Shown here one piece after another: positions 46,535 to 55,480 of a stretch of 64,000 nt of DNA (position 1 is its first letter; every line of letters begins with the position of its first letter). Where the stretch lies: contig JAFCGI010000001.1 in NCBI GenBank assembly GCA_017608235.1, positions 65,423-129,422 of the forward strand, given 5' to 3'. The DNA is from Candidatus Pacearchaeota archaeon. GTDB lineage: Archaea; Nanobdellota; Nanobdellia; UBA10117; JAFCGI01. The notes beneath the pieces are model-generated. The model saw only the letters and a list, made by a program, of their open reading frames with translations, was not told the origin of the DNA and ran no database searches. Both the position numbers and the translations under genes were made by a program.

Positions 46535-47107
46535 TTATGTTGCGTAAGCTATAAACATTGCTGTTGCTTCTACACCATCAGGTTCAAAAGTGGTTTCTAC
46601 TGTTATTCTCTTATTTATGTTGTTATTTAGTCCTTCATAACAAGTGGTGTTTGTTAGATTTAGTTTAATTCTTCTAGAATCATGTCCTGGAAGATCTTCA
46701 CTACAACCTTCATTACATTCTATATAGCTATTTGATCCATCTCCACACCATTTAACTGCTGAACAAATTGGATCTAAATCTTCATCTAGAATATTTGTAC
46801 GCGTTGTTGAAATTCCTTCTGCACATATGTCTCTAATTTCTCTTAGAGTTGTTCTACCATTATTAACAACTGTGAATTCCATTCCCCCAGAATCATTATC
46901 ATATACTACATTTTCTATAGTTATTGCTTTTCCATATTTAGCAGTTTGTGCATCTACTTGTTCAGTACCTGCTGCCTGAAGTCCAGAACTCATTTTTGAG
47001 AACCAGATGAATGCTGCTCCAGCAGAAGCTACAGCTAACATTAGTAATAATAAAACCGCTAAAATTGGAGAGATACCTTTCTTTGATAAAAATAAGTTGC
47101 CTTTCAT
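46535..47107 (-). CDS. archaeal type IV pilin N-terminal domain protein
   Basis: MKGNLFLSKKGISPILAVLLLLMLAVASAGAAFIWFSKM, the classical archaeal KKGISPxLAVLLLL pilin start. Confidence 0.75.
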   Translation of the reverse strand: MKGNLFLSKKGISPILAVLLLLMLAVASAGAAFIWFSKMSSGLQAAGTEQVDAQTAKYGKAITIENVVYDNDSGGMEFTVVNNGRTTLREIRDICAEGISTTRTNILDEDLDPICSAVKWCGDGSNSYIECNEGCSEDLPGHDSRRIKLNLTNTTCYEGLNNNINKRITVETTFEPDGVEATAMFIAYAT

Positions 47108-47176
47108 TTTCGGTTTGGTTTCCTTTATTGTATTATTGAGTGTATTTGAGCTTTTTATATTTTTCTTTTTAAATTC

Positions 47177-47683
47177 TTAACGATATTGATAGAGATTTAG
47201 GAATGATTTTAATTCATTATAGAAGTCCCAGCCTTCTTTCCAAAGTTCTCCTTTTAGTTGTTCTAGTGTAGATTTATAGAGATATTTATCATAAAAACCT
47301 TTTAAGAATTTAAAGAAAGGGCTTTTTTCCCAAGCATCTTCATAATCAGTTACTATATAAGCAGTTATGAATATATTTATTTCACCTTGATTCATTTTTA
47401 TGTCTTGGCCTGCCTGCTGTACTTTGACGTCATTAATTCCAAAGAGCTGCCATTTAACTTTAATTACAAATCTAGAATATTCATCTATGTCGCGTATAGC
47501 TTCCCATTTGATTTCAAATTCTTTGCCTTGAGGTTTTACTTTTTCTGTATATTTAGCTTCATATACATCATATTTGTACCATTCAAGCCAATTATGAGCA
47601 TGCTTATATACTTCATCAAAATCAAAGATTATATTTTTAACTTGGATTCTTTGATCGGTAAGTAATTCAATCTTTTCAGACAT
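47177..47683 (-). CDS. uncharacterised 168-aa protein
   Basis: Intact ORF with balanced composition, aromatic-rich (YKHAHNWLEWYKYDVYEAKY); no family recognised. Confidence 0.6.
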   Translation of the reverse strand: MSEKIELLTDQRIQVKNIIFDFDEVYKHAHNWLEWYKYDVYEAKYTEKVKPQGKEFEIKWEAIRDIDEYSRFVIKVKWQLFGINDVKVQQAGQDIKMNQGEINIFITAYIVTDYEDAWEKSPFFKFLKGFYDKYLYKSTLEQLKGELWKEGWDFYNELKSFLNLYQYR

Positions 47684-47786
47684 AGCTAGAACTAAGCTGT
47701 AAGGGAATATAAGTTTTTTGTTAGAGTAAAAAAGCTAGTCGTAAGTTTTTTAAATAATACTGATAACTTTTTGTTATGATTTTAGT

Positions 47787-47793
47787 GGAGGTG
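47787..47793 (+). promoter_or_regulatory. Shine-Dalgarno GGAGGTG for the thermosome gene
   Basis: GGAGGTG 5 nt before the ATG at 47799. Confidence 0.7.
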
Positions 47794-47798
47794 TTAAA

Positions 47799-49439
47799 AT
47801 GAATCAAAATCAGATGCAACCTATTTTTGTGTTACCAGAAGGTACACTAAGAAATTCTGGAAAGAATGCACAGAAGATTAATATAATGGCTGCAAAAGCA
47901 GTTGCAGATACTGTTAGAACTACCCTTGGACCAAAGGGAATGGATAAAATGCTTGTGGATTCTATCGGGGATGTGGTTATTACAAATGATGGTGTTACTA
48001 TCTTAGATGAGATGGAAATAGATCATCCTGCCGCTAAAATGATTGTCGAGATTGCTAAGGTGCAAGAAGATGAAGTTGGAGATGGAACTACTACAGCAGT
48101 TATTTTGGGAGGAGAGCTATTGAAGAATGCTGAAACTCTGATAGATAAGAATATCCATCCAACAGTTATTGCTAATGGATATAAGTTAGCTGCATCTAAG
48201 GCACAAGAAATATTACAAAATTTAGGAACTGATATTTCAGTAAATGATAAAGATATTCTAAAAAATGTGGCTTTGACTGCTATGACTGGAAAAAATGTAG
48301 AGTGGGCAAGAGACAAGCTTGCTCAGATTGCAGTAGATGCTATTTTATATGTGGTTGATAAAGAAGACAATAAAAGTGTGATTGATATAGATAATATAAA
48401 AATTGAGAAAAAAGAAGGTGGCGGAAGCAATGACACTGAGTTAGTACAAGGATTAGTAATAGATAAGGAAAGAGTTCATGCAGGAATGCCTAGATCTGTT
48501 GAGGATGCTAAGATTTTACTTCTTGATTCTGCTCTTGAAGTTAAGGAAACAGAAACAGATGCTAAAATAAGCATAACTAGTCCAGATCAGTTGCAAGCAT
48601 TTATTGATCAGGAAGATAAGATGCTTAGAAATATGGTTGATAAAGTAGCAGCCACAGGAGTGAATGTTTTATTTTGTCAGAAAGGAATAGATGATATTGC
48701 TCAGCATTATTTATCTAAGCAAGGTATTTTTGCAGCTAGAAGAGTTAAGAAAAGTGATATGGAGAAATTAGCAAGAGCTACTGGAGCAAAAGTTATTACT
48801 AATTTAGATGCTATTGAGGAGCAAGATATTGGATCTGCTGGCTTGGTTGAAGAGAAGAAGCTTGGTGGAGAAAACATGACTTTTATAAGAAAATGTGAGA
48901 ATCCTAAGGCAGTTTCTATAGTTATTAGAGGCGGAACAGAACATGTTGTGGATGAGGTTGAGAGAGCATTAAAGGATGCTGTTGGAGACTTAGCTGCAGC
49001 AATTCATGTAGGTAAGTGCGTTTCTGGTGGTGGAGCCATAGAAGTAGAGCTAGCTAAGAAGCTTAGAGAATTTGCAGAAGGCACTTCCGGAAGAGAACAG
49101 CTAGCTGTGCAGGCTTTTGCAGATACTTTGGAGATAATTCCAAGAACTTTAGCTGAGAATGCAGGTTTAGATCCGATAGATATGCTTACAGATCTAAAAT
49201 CAAAGCATGATGAAGGTAATGTTTCTGCAGGATTAGATGTTTTCACAGGGAAAGTTGAGGATATGTGGGCTAAAGGAGTTATTGAACCTTTAAAAATTAA
49301 GACTCAAGCCATACAGTCTGCATCAGAAGCAGCAATTATGCTGTTGAGAATAGATGACATTATTTCAGCAGGAAAACTTGATAAGGATCCTGGAATGGGT
49401 GGTGGAATGCCTCCTCAAGGAATGCCTGGAATGATGTAA
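47799..49439 (+). CDS. thsA: thermosome subunit (group II chaperonin)
   Basis: [64 protein letters not shown]-terminal [15 protein letters not shown]. Confidence 0.97.
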   Translation: MNQNQMQPIFVLPEGTLRNSGKNAQKINIMAAKAVADTVRTTLGPKGMDKMLVDSIGDVVITNDGVTILDEMEIDHPAAKMIVEIAKVQEDEVGDGTTTAVILGGELLKNAETLIDKNIHPTVIANGYKLAASKAQEILQNLGTDISVNDKDILKNVALTAMTGKNVEWARDKLAQIAVDAILYVVDKEDNKSVIDIDNIKIEKKEGGGSNDTELVQGLVIDKERVHAGMPRSVEDAKILLLDSALEVKETETDAKISITSPDQLQAFIDQEDKMLRNMVDKVAATGVNVLFCQKGIDDIAQHYLSKQGIFAARRVKKSDMEKLARATGAKVITNLDAIEEQDIGSAGLVEEKKLGGENMTFIRKCENPKAVSIVIRGGTEHVVDEVERALKDAVGDLAAAIHVGKCVSGGGAIEVELAKKLREFAEGTSGREQLAVQAFADTLEIIPRTLAENAGLDPIDMLTDLKSKHDEGNVSAGLDVFTGKVEDMWAKGVIEPLKIKTQAIQSASEAAIMLLRIDDIISAGKLDKDPGMGGGMPPQGMPGMM

Positions 49440-49586
49440 TTTTTTATTTTTTACTATTTTCCTCTTGTTTTAACTTAAATTATCGAAAAGCTTTTAAAGC
49501 GAAATAGTTTGAGTTTTAGTGCGAAAACAAAAGAAAATCGCGTATTAATTTAACTTTCATCATTTCATTATTTGAAAAAAAAGGAA

Positions 49587-49622
49587 GGCTAAATAGCCAT
49601 AATAAAGCTAATAGAGCTTTAT
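49587..49622 (+). promoter_or_regulatory. two adjacent hairpins in the putative dnaG leader
   Basis: GGCT-AAAT-AGCC (49587-49598) and ATAAAGCT-AATAG-AGCTTTAT (49602-49622), upstream of SD GAGGTGAT. Confidence 0.4.
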
Positions 49623-49682
49623 CAGAGTGGAAAGAGCTGTTTAGTAGAGTGTAGATTTCTTTTGTTTTAAGAGGTGATAATA

Positions 49683-50903
49683 ATGGGAAAAATAAGCCCT
49701 GTATCAATTAAGTATATTATTCATGCAAGTATAAAATTGAATGGTTTGATAGATAAACCAGATGTAATTGGTGCTGTTTTTGGCCAAACAGAAGGTTTAC
49801 TAGGAACTGAATTAGAGTTAAGAGAACTACAGAAATCTGGTAGAATTGGAAGAATTGATGTTAAATTAGAAACAAAATCTGGCAATACTGAAGGAGAGAT
49901 ATTTTTACCTAGTTCTATGGGTAAATCTGAAACTGCTATAATTGCAGCATCTCTTGAAACTATTGAGAGAGTAGGTCCTTGTGATGCTAAGATTAAGGTA
50001 ACGAATATAGAAGATGTGCGTGTAGCTAAGAGAAATTTTATTCTTGACAGAGCTAAAGACTTATTAAAAGGATTAGTTGGAGATATGCCAGATTCTCAAG
50101 CATTTACCAATCAAGTTACTCAAACTGTTAGAACATTAGAAATTACAGAATATGGTAAAGATAGGTTACCTGCAGGTCCAAACATAGAAGATGTAGAAGA
50201 AATAGTTATAGTTGAAGGTAGAGCAGATGTTATTAATTTGCTTAAATATGGCATTAGAAATGTTGTTGGATTAAATGGAGCAACCACTTCTGATAGTATT
50301 ATTGATTTATTGAAAAAGAAGGTAGTTACTTTGTTTGTTGATGGAGATAGAGGTGGAGATTTAATAGTGAGAAAGCTAGCTTCATTAGCAGATATTGATT
50401 TTGTGGCAAAGGCTCCAGATGGTAAGGAAGTTGAAGAGCTTACTCTTAAGGAGATAAATAAGTCTCTTAGAGCTAAGATTGCTTGGGAGCAAGCACAGGA
50501 AGAATTTAAGAGTGTTAGCCAATTAAAAGAAAAGCAGCAAGTTTCAAGAAAGCCACAACAAAGAAAAACATCTAATACTGGTTTTGAAAGGAGAACTAGT
50601 GTGGAAGATATTCCAAAAAAGAGTTTGAAACTTATAAGGCAAATGGCTGAAGAGTTAATTGGTACTAGAGGAGCATTTGTTTTGGATGAGGCTTTGAATA
50701 TTCTTGGAAAGGTTCCAATAAAAGAATTGAATGATACTCTGAAAAACATGACAGATGATATATTTGCAATTGTTATGGATGGTACAGCAGATAACAGATT
50801 AGCTAAGCTAGCTAATTCAAAAAATGTAAAATATTTGGTAGCTACTAGTTCTCAAGTTACAGAGAGAGTATCTACAAAGATTTTAATTTCATCTAAGATT
50901 TAG
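49683..50903 (+). CDS. dnaG: archaeal DnaG (Toprim-domain primase-like protein)
   Basis: MGKISPVSIKYIIHASIKLNGLIDKPDVIGAVFGQTEGLLGTELELRELQKSGRIGRIDV; Toprim VIVEGRADVINLLKYGIRNVVGLNG and LFVDGDRGGDLI. ATG at 49683 sits after SD GAGGTGAT. Confidence 0.95.
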   Translation: MGKISPVSIKYIIHASIKLNGLIDKPDVIGAVFGQTEGLLGTELELRELQKSGRIGRIDVKLETKSGNTEGEIFLPSSMGKSETAIIAASLETIERVGPCDAKIKVTNIEDVRVAKRNFILDRAKDLLKGLVGDMPDSQAFTNQVTQTVRTLEITEYGKDRLPAGPNIEDVEEIVIVEGRADVINLLKYGIRNVVGLNGATTSDSIIDLLKKKVVTLFVDGDRGGDLIVRKLASLADIDFVAKAPDGKEVEELTLKEINKSLRAKIAWEQAQEEFKSVSQLKEKQQVSRKPQQRKTSNTGFERRTSVEDIPKKSLKLIRQMAEELIGTRGAFVLDEALNILGKVPIKELNDTLKNMTDDIFAIVMDGTADNRLAKLANSKNVKYLVATSSQVTERVSTKILISSKI

Positions 50904-50948
50904 ATTCTTAGTTTTTCTTTTTTTATTCTAATTTTGTTTTTTAATTTT

Positions 50949-51587
50949 TTATTTTTTAATTTCTGCAAAGATGTTATTTTCAAATATTTCAGATTTTGTT
51001 GTATTTAGGGTTGCATTTTTAATCAGATCTAGAAGTTCTTTTTTTGTGAATAAGTGATAGAATCGTTTGTATTTTTTACCCCAAGGCACATAGATATCTC
51101 CAAAATCTTTTTTGCCTTTGAGCTTGTCTTTAAAGAACTCTAAGAAAAATCTTTTTTGCCAGCGCTTCCATGCACTTATTAGTGCTTTTGATTTTGGCTT
51201 AAGTATCCTTTTTAGTTCTTTTAGACTTTTTATTCTTGATTTTTTAGAAGGTAGATGATGTATTGTAGCGATCATTATTCCGGCATCAAATTTATTTGAT
51301 TTGAAAGGAAGATGTTCAGCATCTCCTTGTACTAATAATATTTTAGGATAATTTTTTTGAGATTCACTTAATGATTCAAATGAAAAATCAAGTCCAATAA
51401 ATTTTTGATTTTTTATGTGTTTAATATCGTTGCAGTTTCCACATCCAATATTTATGATTAGTGAATATGGTTTTAGTGAGTTTAAAAAAGAATTAAGTGG
51501 CTTCCAAGTTTTTCGTTTATATCCTTTGAAGTCTTTAATTATACTGTCATAAGTGTGCATTAGTTCTTTCTTTTTGTTTTTATCCAT
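50949..51587 (-). CDS. class I SAM-dependent methyltransferase (Trm9-like)
   Basis: SLIINIGCGNCNDIKHIKNQKFIGLDFSFESLSESQK, LLVQGDAEHLPFKSNKFDAGIMIATIHHLPSKKSRIKSLKELKRILKPKSKALISAWKRWQKRFF. Confidence 0.8.
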   Translation of the reverse strand: MDKNKKKELMHTYDSIIKDFKGYKRKTWKPLNSFLNSLKPYSLIINIGCGNCNDIKHIKNQKFIGLDFSFESLSESQKNYPKILLVQGDAEHLPFKSNKFDAGIMIATIHHLPSKKSRIKSLKELKRILKPKSKALISAWKRWQKRFFLEFFKDKLKGKKDFGDIYVPWGKKYKRFYHLFTKKELLDLIKNATLNTTKSEIFENNIFAEIKK

Positions 51588-52839
51588 TGTAAATTTTTAG
51601 TATTTTTACTTTTTTTAACTCTGGATCTTTTATTAATTTTTTTAGAAGGTTTTCGATTTTTGTATATTTTCTTTTTAGCATTACAAAATATCTTTTATTT
51701 TCTTTTTGTATTTTGTATTTTGAATATTTTTTTTTGAATGCAAGAATATTTTCTTTATTAGCTTTAACTGGTGGACCAAAATGTTTCTTTTGTTTATCTA
51801 GATCTTTTTTGTTTGTGATTATATAGAAAAGTGCTTTTCCTTTTCCGAACCATTGCCATTCAGCTTCTAGTATTTTAAAGTTAGAATCAGATATTTGTTT
51901 TTTTAGATATTTGAATTTTTTTAGGAGTTTTGAACCTATTATATCTTTTTTACCTTTTTCAGGGGTTGCTTCAAAGATTATTAATTTTTTGTTTTTACTT
52001 TTTTGCTTAAGATCTTTGATTGAGATTTCTTGTACTTTGAATTTATCAGGATAGCTAGGTTTGAAGTCTTTGAATTTTGAGATTACTTTTTCAAACTTAT
52101 CTAAGCTTAGAGCTGCTGCTGCATTTCTTTCTGGTTGTATTGGATCGATTACAATTAAAGGAGATATTTTTGATTTATTGATTTTTGATAGAGCTTCTTT
52201 TTCAGATCTATAATATTTCATAGGATCTATTACTTGATTTTTTTTCCATTTTTTTCCTTGAGTTATTAGTTTTTTAAATGATCCATAATATATTGTTAGT
52301 ATTTCAAGAACATGGCCAGAAAAACCACGAATATGACTTTCAGCTCCATATGCATTTATTGATTTGCATAAGGCTTTTGTATATCTGATTTCTTTTTTAA
52401 GCTTTGGATTATTTTTTACTTTGGACTTTACCCAGTTAATATGTAGAGGAGAGATGTCTGTTATGTTTTTTGCTTGTTTTGGAATTGAGATTTTTAGAAC
52501 TGGTATAATTTCTATATCAAATTTATTTTTTTTAGTTTGGAAATAATCTCTTGAACCATGAACTCTTTTTATGTTTTTAAGAGAATTTTTCAGAATTTTT
52601 TCTGCTATGTTTGAGAGTTTAGTGGATTTATTTTTATATTGGTTATAATTAAATCTTAGGAAAAAATCGATATCATTTGCTCCTGGTAGCCAAGTATCTT
52701 TTGCAATGGAGCCACCAACTATAATATCTGCAGGAGTTTTTTGTTTTTTAATTTCTTTAGTTATTTTATCTATGATATTTTTAGTTGTAATTTTTATTGA
52801 ATCATATTCTTTTTTATTAGGAATCACTTGTATTTCCAT
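51580..52839 (-). CDS. cca: archaeal CCA-adding enzyme (tRNA nucleotidyltransferase)
   Basis: ADIIVGGSIAKDTWLPGANDIDFFLRF nucleotidyltransferase motif; HGSRDYFQTKKNKFDIEIIPVLKI; INWVKSKVKNNPKLKKEIRYTKALCKSINAYGAESHIRGFSGHVLEILTIYYGSF. Confidence 0.93.
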   Translation of the reverse strand: MEIQVIPNKKEYDSIKITTKNIIDKITKEIKKQKTPADIIVGGSIAKDTWLPGANDIDFFLRFNYNQYKNKSTKLSNIAEKILKNSLKNIKRVHGSRDYFQTKKNKFDIEIIPVLKISIPKQAKNITDISPLHINWVKSKVKNNPKLKKEIRYTKALCKSINAYGAESHIRGFSGHVLEILTIYYGSFKKLITQGKKWKKNQVIDPMKYYRSEKEALSKINKSKISPLIVIDPIQPERNAAAALSLDKFEKVISKFKDFKPSYPDKFKVQEISIKDLKQKSKNKKLIIFEATPEKGKKDIIGSKLLKKFKYLKKQISDSNFKILEAEWQWFGKGKALFYIITNKKDLDKQKKHFGPPVKANKENILAFKKKYSKYKIQKENKRYFVMLKRKYTKIENLLKKLIKDPELKKVKILKIYNG

Positions 52840-52929
52840 GCTTTAGAATTATAATTAGTAAGTAATAAGCGTTTCTAAAGCTATTATGTAAAGATTTAAA
52901 TATCTTTCAAATTTCTAGTTTAATTAGTT

Positions 52930-53301
52930 ATGGATAAGGTAGTAGTTGGTTTAATTGAAGAGATAGAAATTAGTGGTAGAAATAAGAAGAAGATTTTAGC
53001 TAAATTTGATACTGGTGCTACAAGGAGCGCTGTGGATTTTGAATTAGCATCTGAACTGGAATTAGGACCTGTTGTTGGAAAGACTATTGTTAGAACAAAT
53101 CATGGTGTGGGTAAGAGAGCAATAGTTAGGGCTATGCTTAATATATGCGGCAAAGAAATTGAGGCTAATGTTTCTTTATCAGATAGAGAGAAAAATAAAT
53201 ATAAACTGTTAATTGGTAGGGATGTTATCCATTCTAATTTTATTATAGATCCAAGCAAGAGTAATTCAAATTTAAAAGAAAGCAGCATATTAGAAAAATG
53301 A
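52930..53301 (+). CDS. RimB-like putative ATP-dependent zinc/aspartyl protease domain (pfam05618-like)
   Basis: KKKILAKFDTGATRSAVDFELASEL...GRDVIHSNFIIDPSKS; DTGAxxSA motif; directly upstream of a RimK-like gene. Confidence 0.78.
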   Translation: MDKVVVGLIEEIEISGRNKKKILAKFDTGATRSAVDFELASELELGPVVGKTIVRTNHGVGKRAIVRAMLNICGKEIEANVSLSDREKNKYKLLIGRDVIHSNFIIDPSKSNSNLKESSILEK

Positions 53302-54392
53302 AATTAGCAATTGTTAGTTTAAAAAGTGCAAGTACTAAACAAATACTTAATGAAGCAACCAGGTATTTTGATAAAGTAGATTTATGTCATATAAAGAAAG
53401 TAAGATTAGAAGCTAACTCTGATTTGGATGTTGTTTGTGAAGGAGCTAAGTTATCTGATTATGATGCAGTTCATTTGCGTGGGTCTTTTCGATATGATAT
53501 TTTTCTTTATTCTATTGCAAAGATATTAGAGAAAAAAGGAGTTTATATTGGTGCAGATCCTAGCTTTTTTAAGATCGCACATCATAAGTTTTTAACTAGC
53601 ATTGTTTTAGCTAGACATAATATACCTATTCCTAAAACATATTTGAGTAATACTGTAGGTGCTGCTAAGGAAATTTTAAATGAAACTATATATCCGATTG
53701 TTATTAAACTTCCTGGAGGCACTCATGGCAAGGGAGTTATGTTTGCAGATTCTAGGTCTAATGCAAGCGCGATATTAGATACTTTAGAAATTCTTAAACA
53801 ACCAATTTTGATTCAGGAGTATTTAGATTGTGATGGTGAGGATATTAGAGCAATTGTTGTAGGGGATAAGGTTGTTGCTGCAATGAAACGGATTGCAGAA
53901 TTAGGTGGTAAGAAAAGTAATATTCATGCTGGAGGTAGGGGAGAACCAGTATCAGTAACTAAAGAGCTTGAAGAAGTTGCGGTGGCTGCAGCAAAAGCTC
54001 TGGGTGCAGATGTTTGTGCTGTTGATTTGATAGAACATATCAAAGGCTATAAAGTTATTGAGGTTAATGTTTCTGCAGGCTTGCAAGGAATTACAGAGGC
54101 AACTAAAATAAATGTTGCAGGCAAGATTGCAGAATTTATTTATAATCAGACTAAGAAAAAGAAAAGTGTAGCAGACGAGAAAACTTATACTAAATTATCA
54201 AAAGAACTTGGTCTTAAAACAAAAGAAGACAGATTAGGTAGATCTTTATATTCTCTTGAAGCTAGCTTTGCAGGAAGCAAGCTAGTGATTCCAGATTCTA
54301 TTTCAAAATATTTAAAAGTTAAAAAAGGAGAAGAGCTTTATTTTAAAGTAGGAAAAAATCGGATAGAAGTTATTAATCCTAGAAAAGAATGA
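53298..54392 (+). CDS. RimK-like ATP-grasp ligase with C-terminal AbrB/SpoVT-like hairpin domain
   Basis: ATP-grasp: YPIVIKLPGGTHGKGVMFADS, ILIQEYLDCDGEDIRAIVVGDKVVAAMKR, VIEVNVSAGLQGI. C-terminus SKLVIPDSISKYLKVKKGEELYFKVGKNRIEVINP is AbrB-like. Confidence 0.85.
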   Translation: MKLAIVSLKSASTKQILNEATRYFDKVDLCHIKKVRLEANSDLDVVCEGAKLSDYDAVHLRGSFRYDIFLYSIAKILEKKGVYIGADPSFFKIAHHKFLTSIVLARHNIPIPKTYLSNTVGAAKEILNETIYPIVIKLPGGTHGKGVMFADSRSNASAILDTLEILKQPILIQEYLDCDGEDIRAIVVGDKVVAAMKRIAELGGKKSNIHAGGRGEPVSVTKELEEVAVAAAKALGADVCAVDLIEHIKGYKVIEVNVSAGLQGITEATKINVAGKIAEFIYNQTKKKKSVADEKTYTKLSKELGLKTKEDRLGRSLYSLEASFAGSKLVIPDSISKYLKVKKGEELYFKVGKNRIEVINPRKE

Positions 54393-55480
54393 ATCTGGAA
54401 AAATTAAGATTAATTGATTTGAAGTTAGCTAGTATTTATTACTGTGGGTCTAGAGAGCAGGATAGATTTAATTTTTTTACTCATTTAACTCCAATAAATT
54501 TGGATGTTGAGAAAGCTAAATTCTTTAAGGTGTTTGAGAAAGGCAAAGATTATGATCCTAAGTTTAGATATATGCCTCTAAGTAGGGAGCTTGCATTTAC
54601 TAAGAAAAAATTAGAGAAGTTAGAAATAGATCATAGCTCTTTAGGAAGGATATTAGATAAGAAAAAGCATGAATTGCTTTCTAAAATTAAGATTGTGGAA
54701 AATATAGGAAAACCTGGCTTTACAAATGCTGCGCAAGAATTATTTCCCTTGCCTACTAAGTCTTTATTGAGTTTTGCAGACAAGCATATTAATCTAAGAG
54801 TAAGGGAGGAAATTCAGAATCTTAGTGCTGTAGATGCAGCTAAATTATTATCTAAAGTGCTTAAGAAATATTATTTGAATTGGAAAGTTTCTGTTGCAAC
54901 TATAAGTGCTAATATGAATGTTAATCAATATAACAAGACTTTGACTATCAATAAGGATGCTAGGTTTTCAGAAAAAGAACTTAGAAGTTTAATTGTTCAT
55001 GAAATAGGTACACATATTCTTAGAAGCGAGAATGCTAGAACTCAGCCATATAATATTTTTATTGCTTTTCCAAATTATCTAACTACAGAAGAAGGATTAG
55101 CGATTGTTAACGAAGAGAATGCAAGGTGTTTAAGTTTGCAAAGAGCAAAGGTTCTTTCAGGAAGAGTGTTTGCTTCAGATTTTGCACTAAAGCATTCTTT
55201 TTCAGAAACTGTAAATAGGCTTCTTAGATTTGGTTTCCATCCGCAAGATGTTTGGAATATTGTGTCTAGAACCAAGAGAGGATTAACAGATACATCTAAG
55301 CCAGGAGTTTTCGCTAAGGATATAGCATATTTGGATGGTGTAATGAAAGTTAAGAGGTTTATTAGGTCTGGTGGAAATCTTAGAGATTTATATTATGGAA
55401 AAATAGGAATACATGATATTCATATAATAAAAGAGATTAGTTTTTTGAATAAGAAGCTCTATATACCTTCTTTTATTTAG
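54389..55480 (+). CDS. DUF1704/QEGLA-type metallopeptidase (MATCAP-like family)
   Basis: LRSLIVHEIGTHILRSENARTQPYNIF (HExxH) and LTTEEGLAIVNEEN (EEGLA motif). Confidence 0.8.
   Translation: MNLEKLRLIDLKLASIYYCGSREQDRFNFFTHLTPINLDVEKAKFFKVFEKGKDYDPKFRYMPLSRELAFTKKKLEKLEIDHSSLGRILDKKKHELLSKIKIVENIGKPGFTNAAQELFPLPTKSLLSFADKHINLRVREEIQNLSAVDAAKLLSKVLKKYYLNWKVSVATISANMNVNQYNKTLTINKDARFSEKELRSLIVHEIGTHILRSENARTQPYNIFIAFPNYLTTEEGLAIVNEENARCLSLQRAKVLSGRVFASDFALKHSFSETVNRLLRFGFHPQDVWNIVSRTKRGLTDTSKPGVFAKDIAYLDGVMKVKRFIRSGGNLRDLYYGKIGIHDIHIIKEISFLNKKLYIPSFI

Noticed and set aside
50120-50749. 209-aa minus-strand ORF antisense to dnaG
   Set aside because: Overlaps a confidently identified DnaG in full; Ser/Phe-rich shadow translation.
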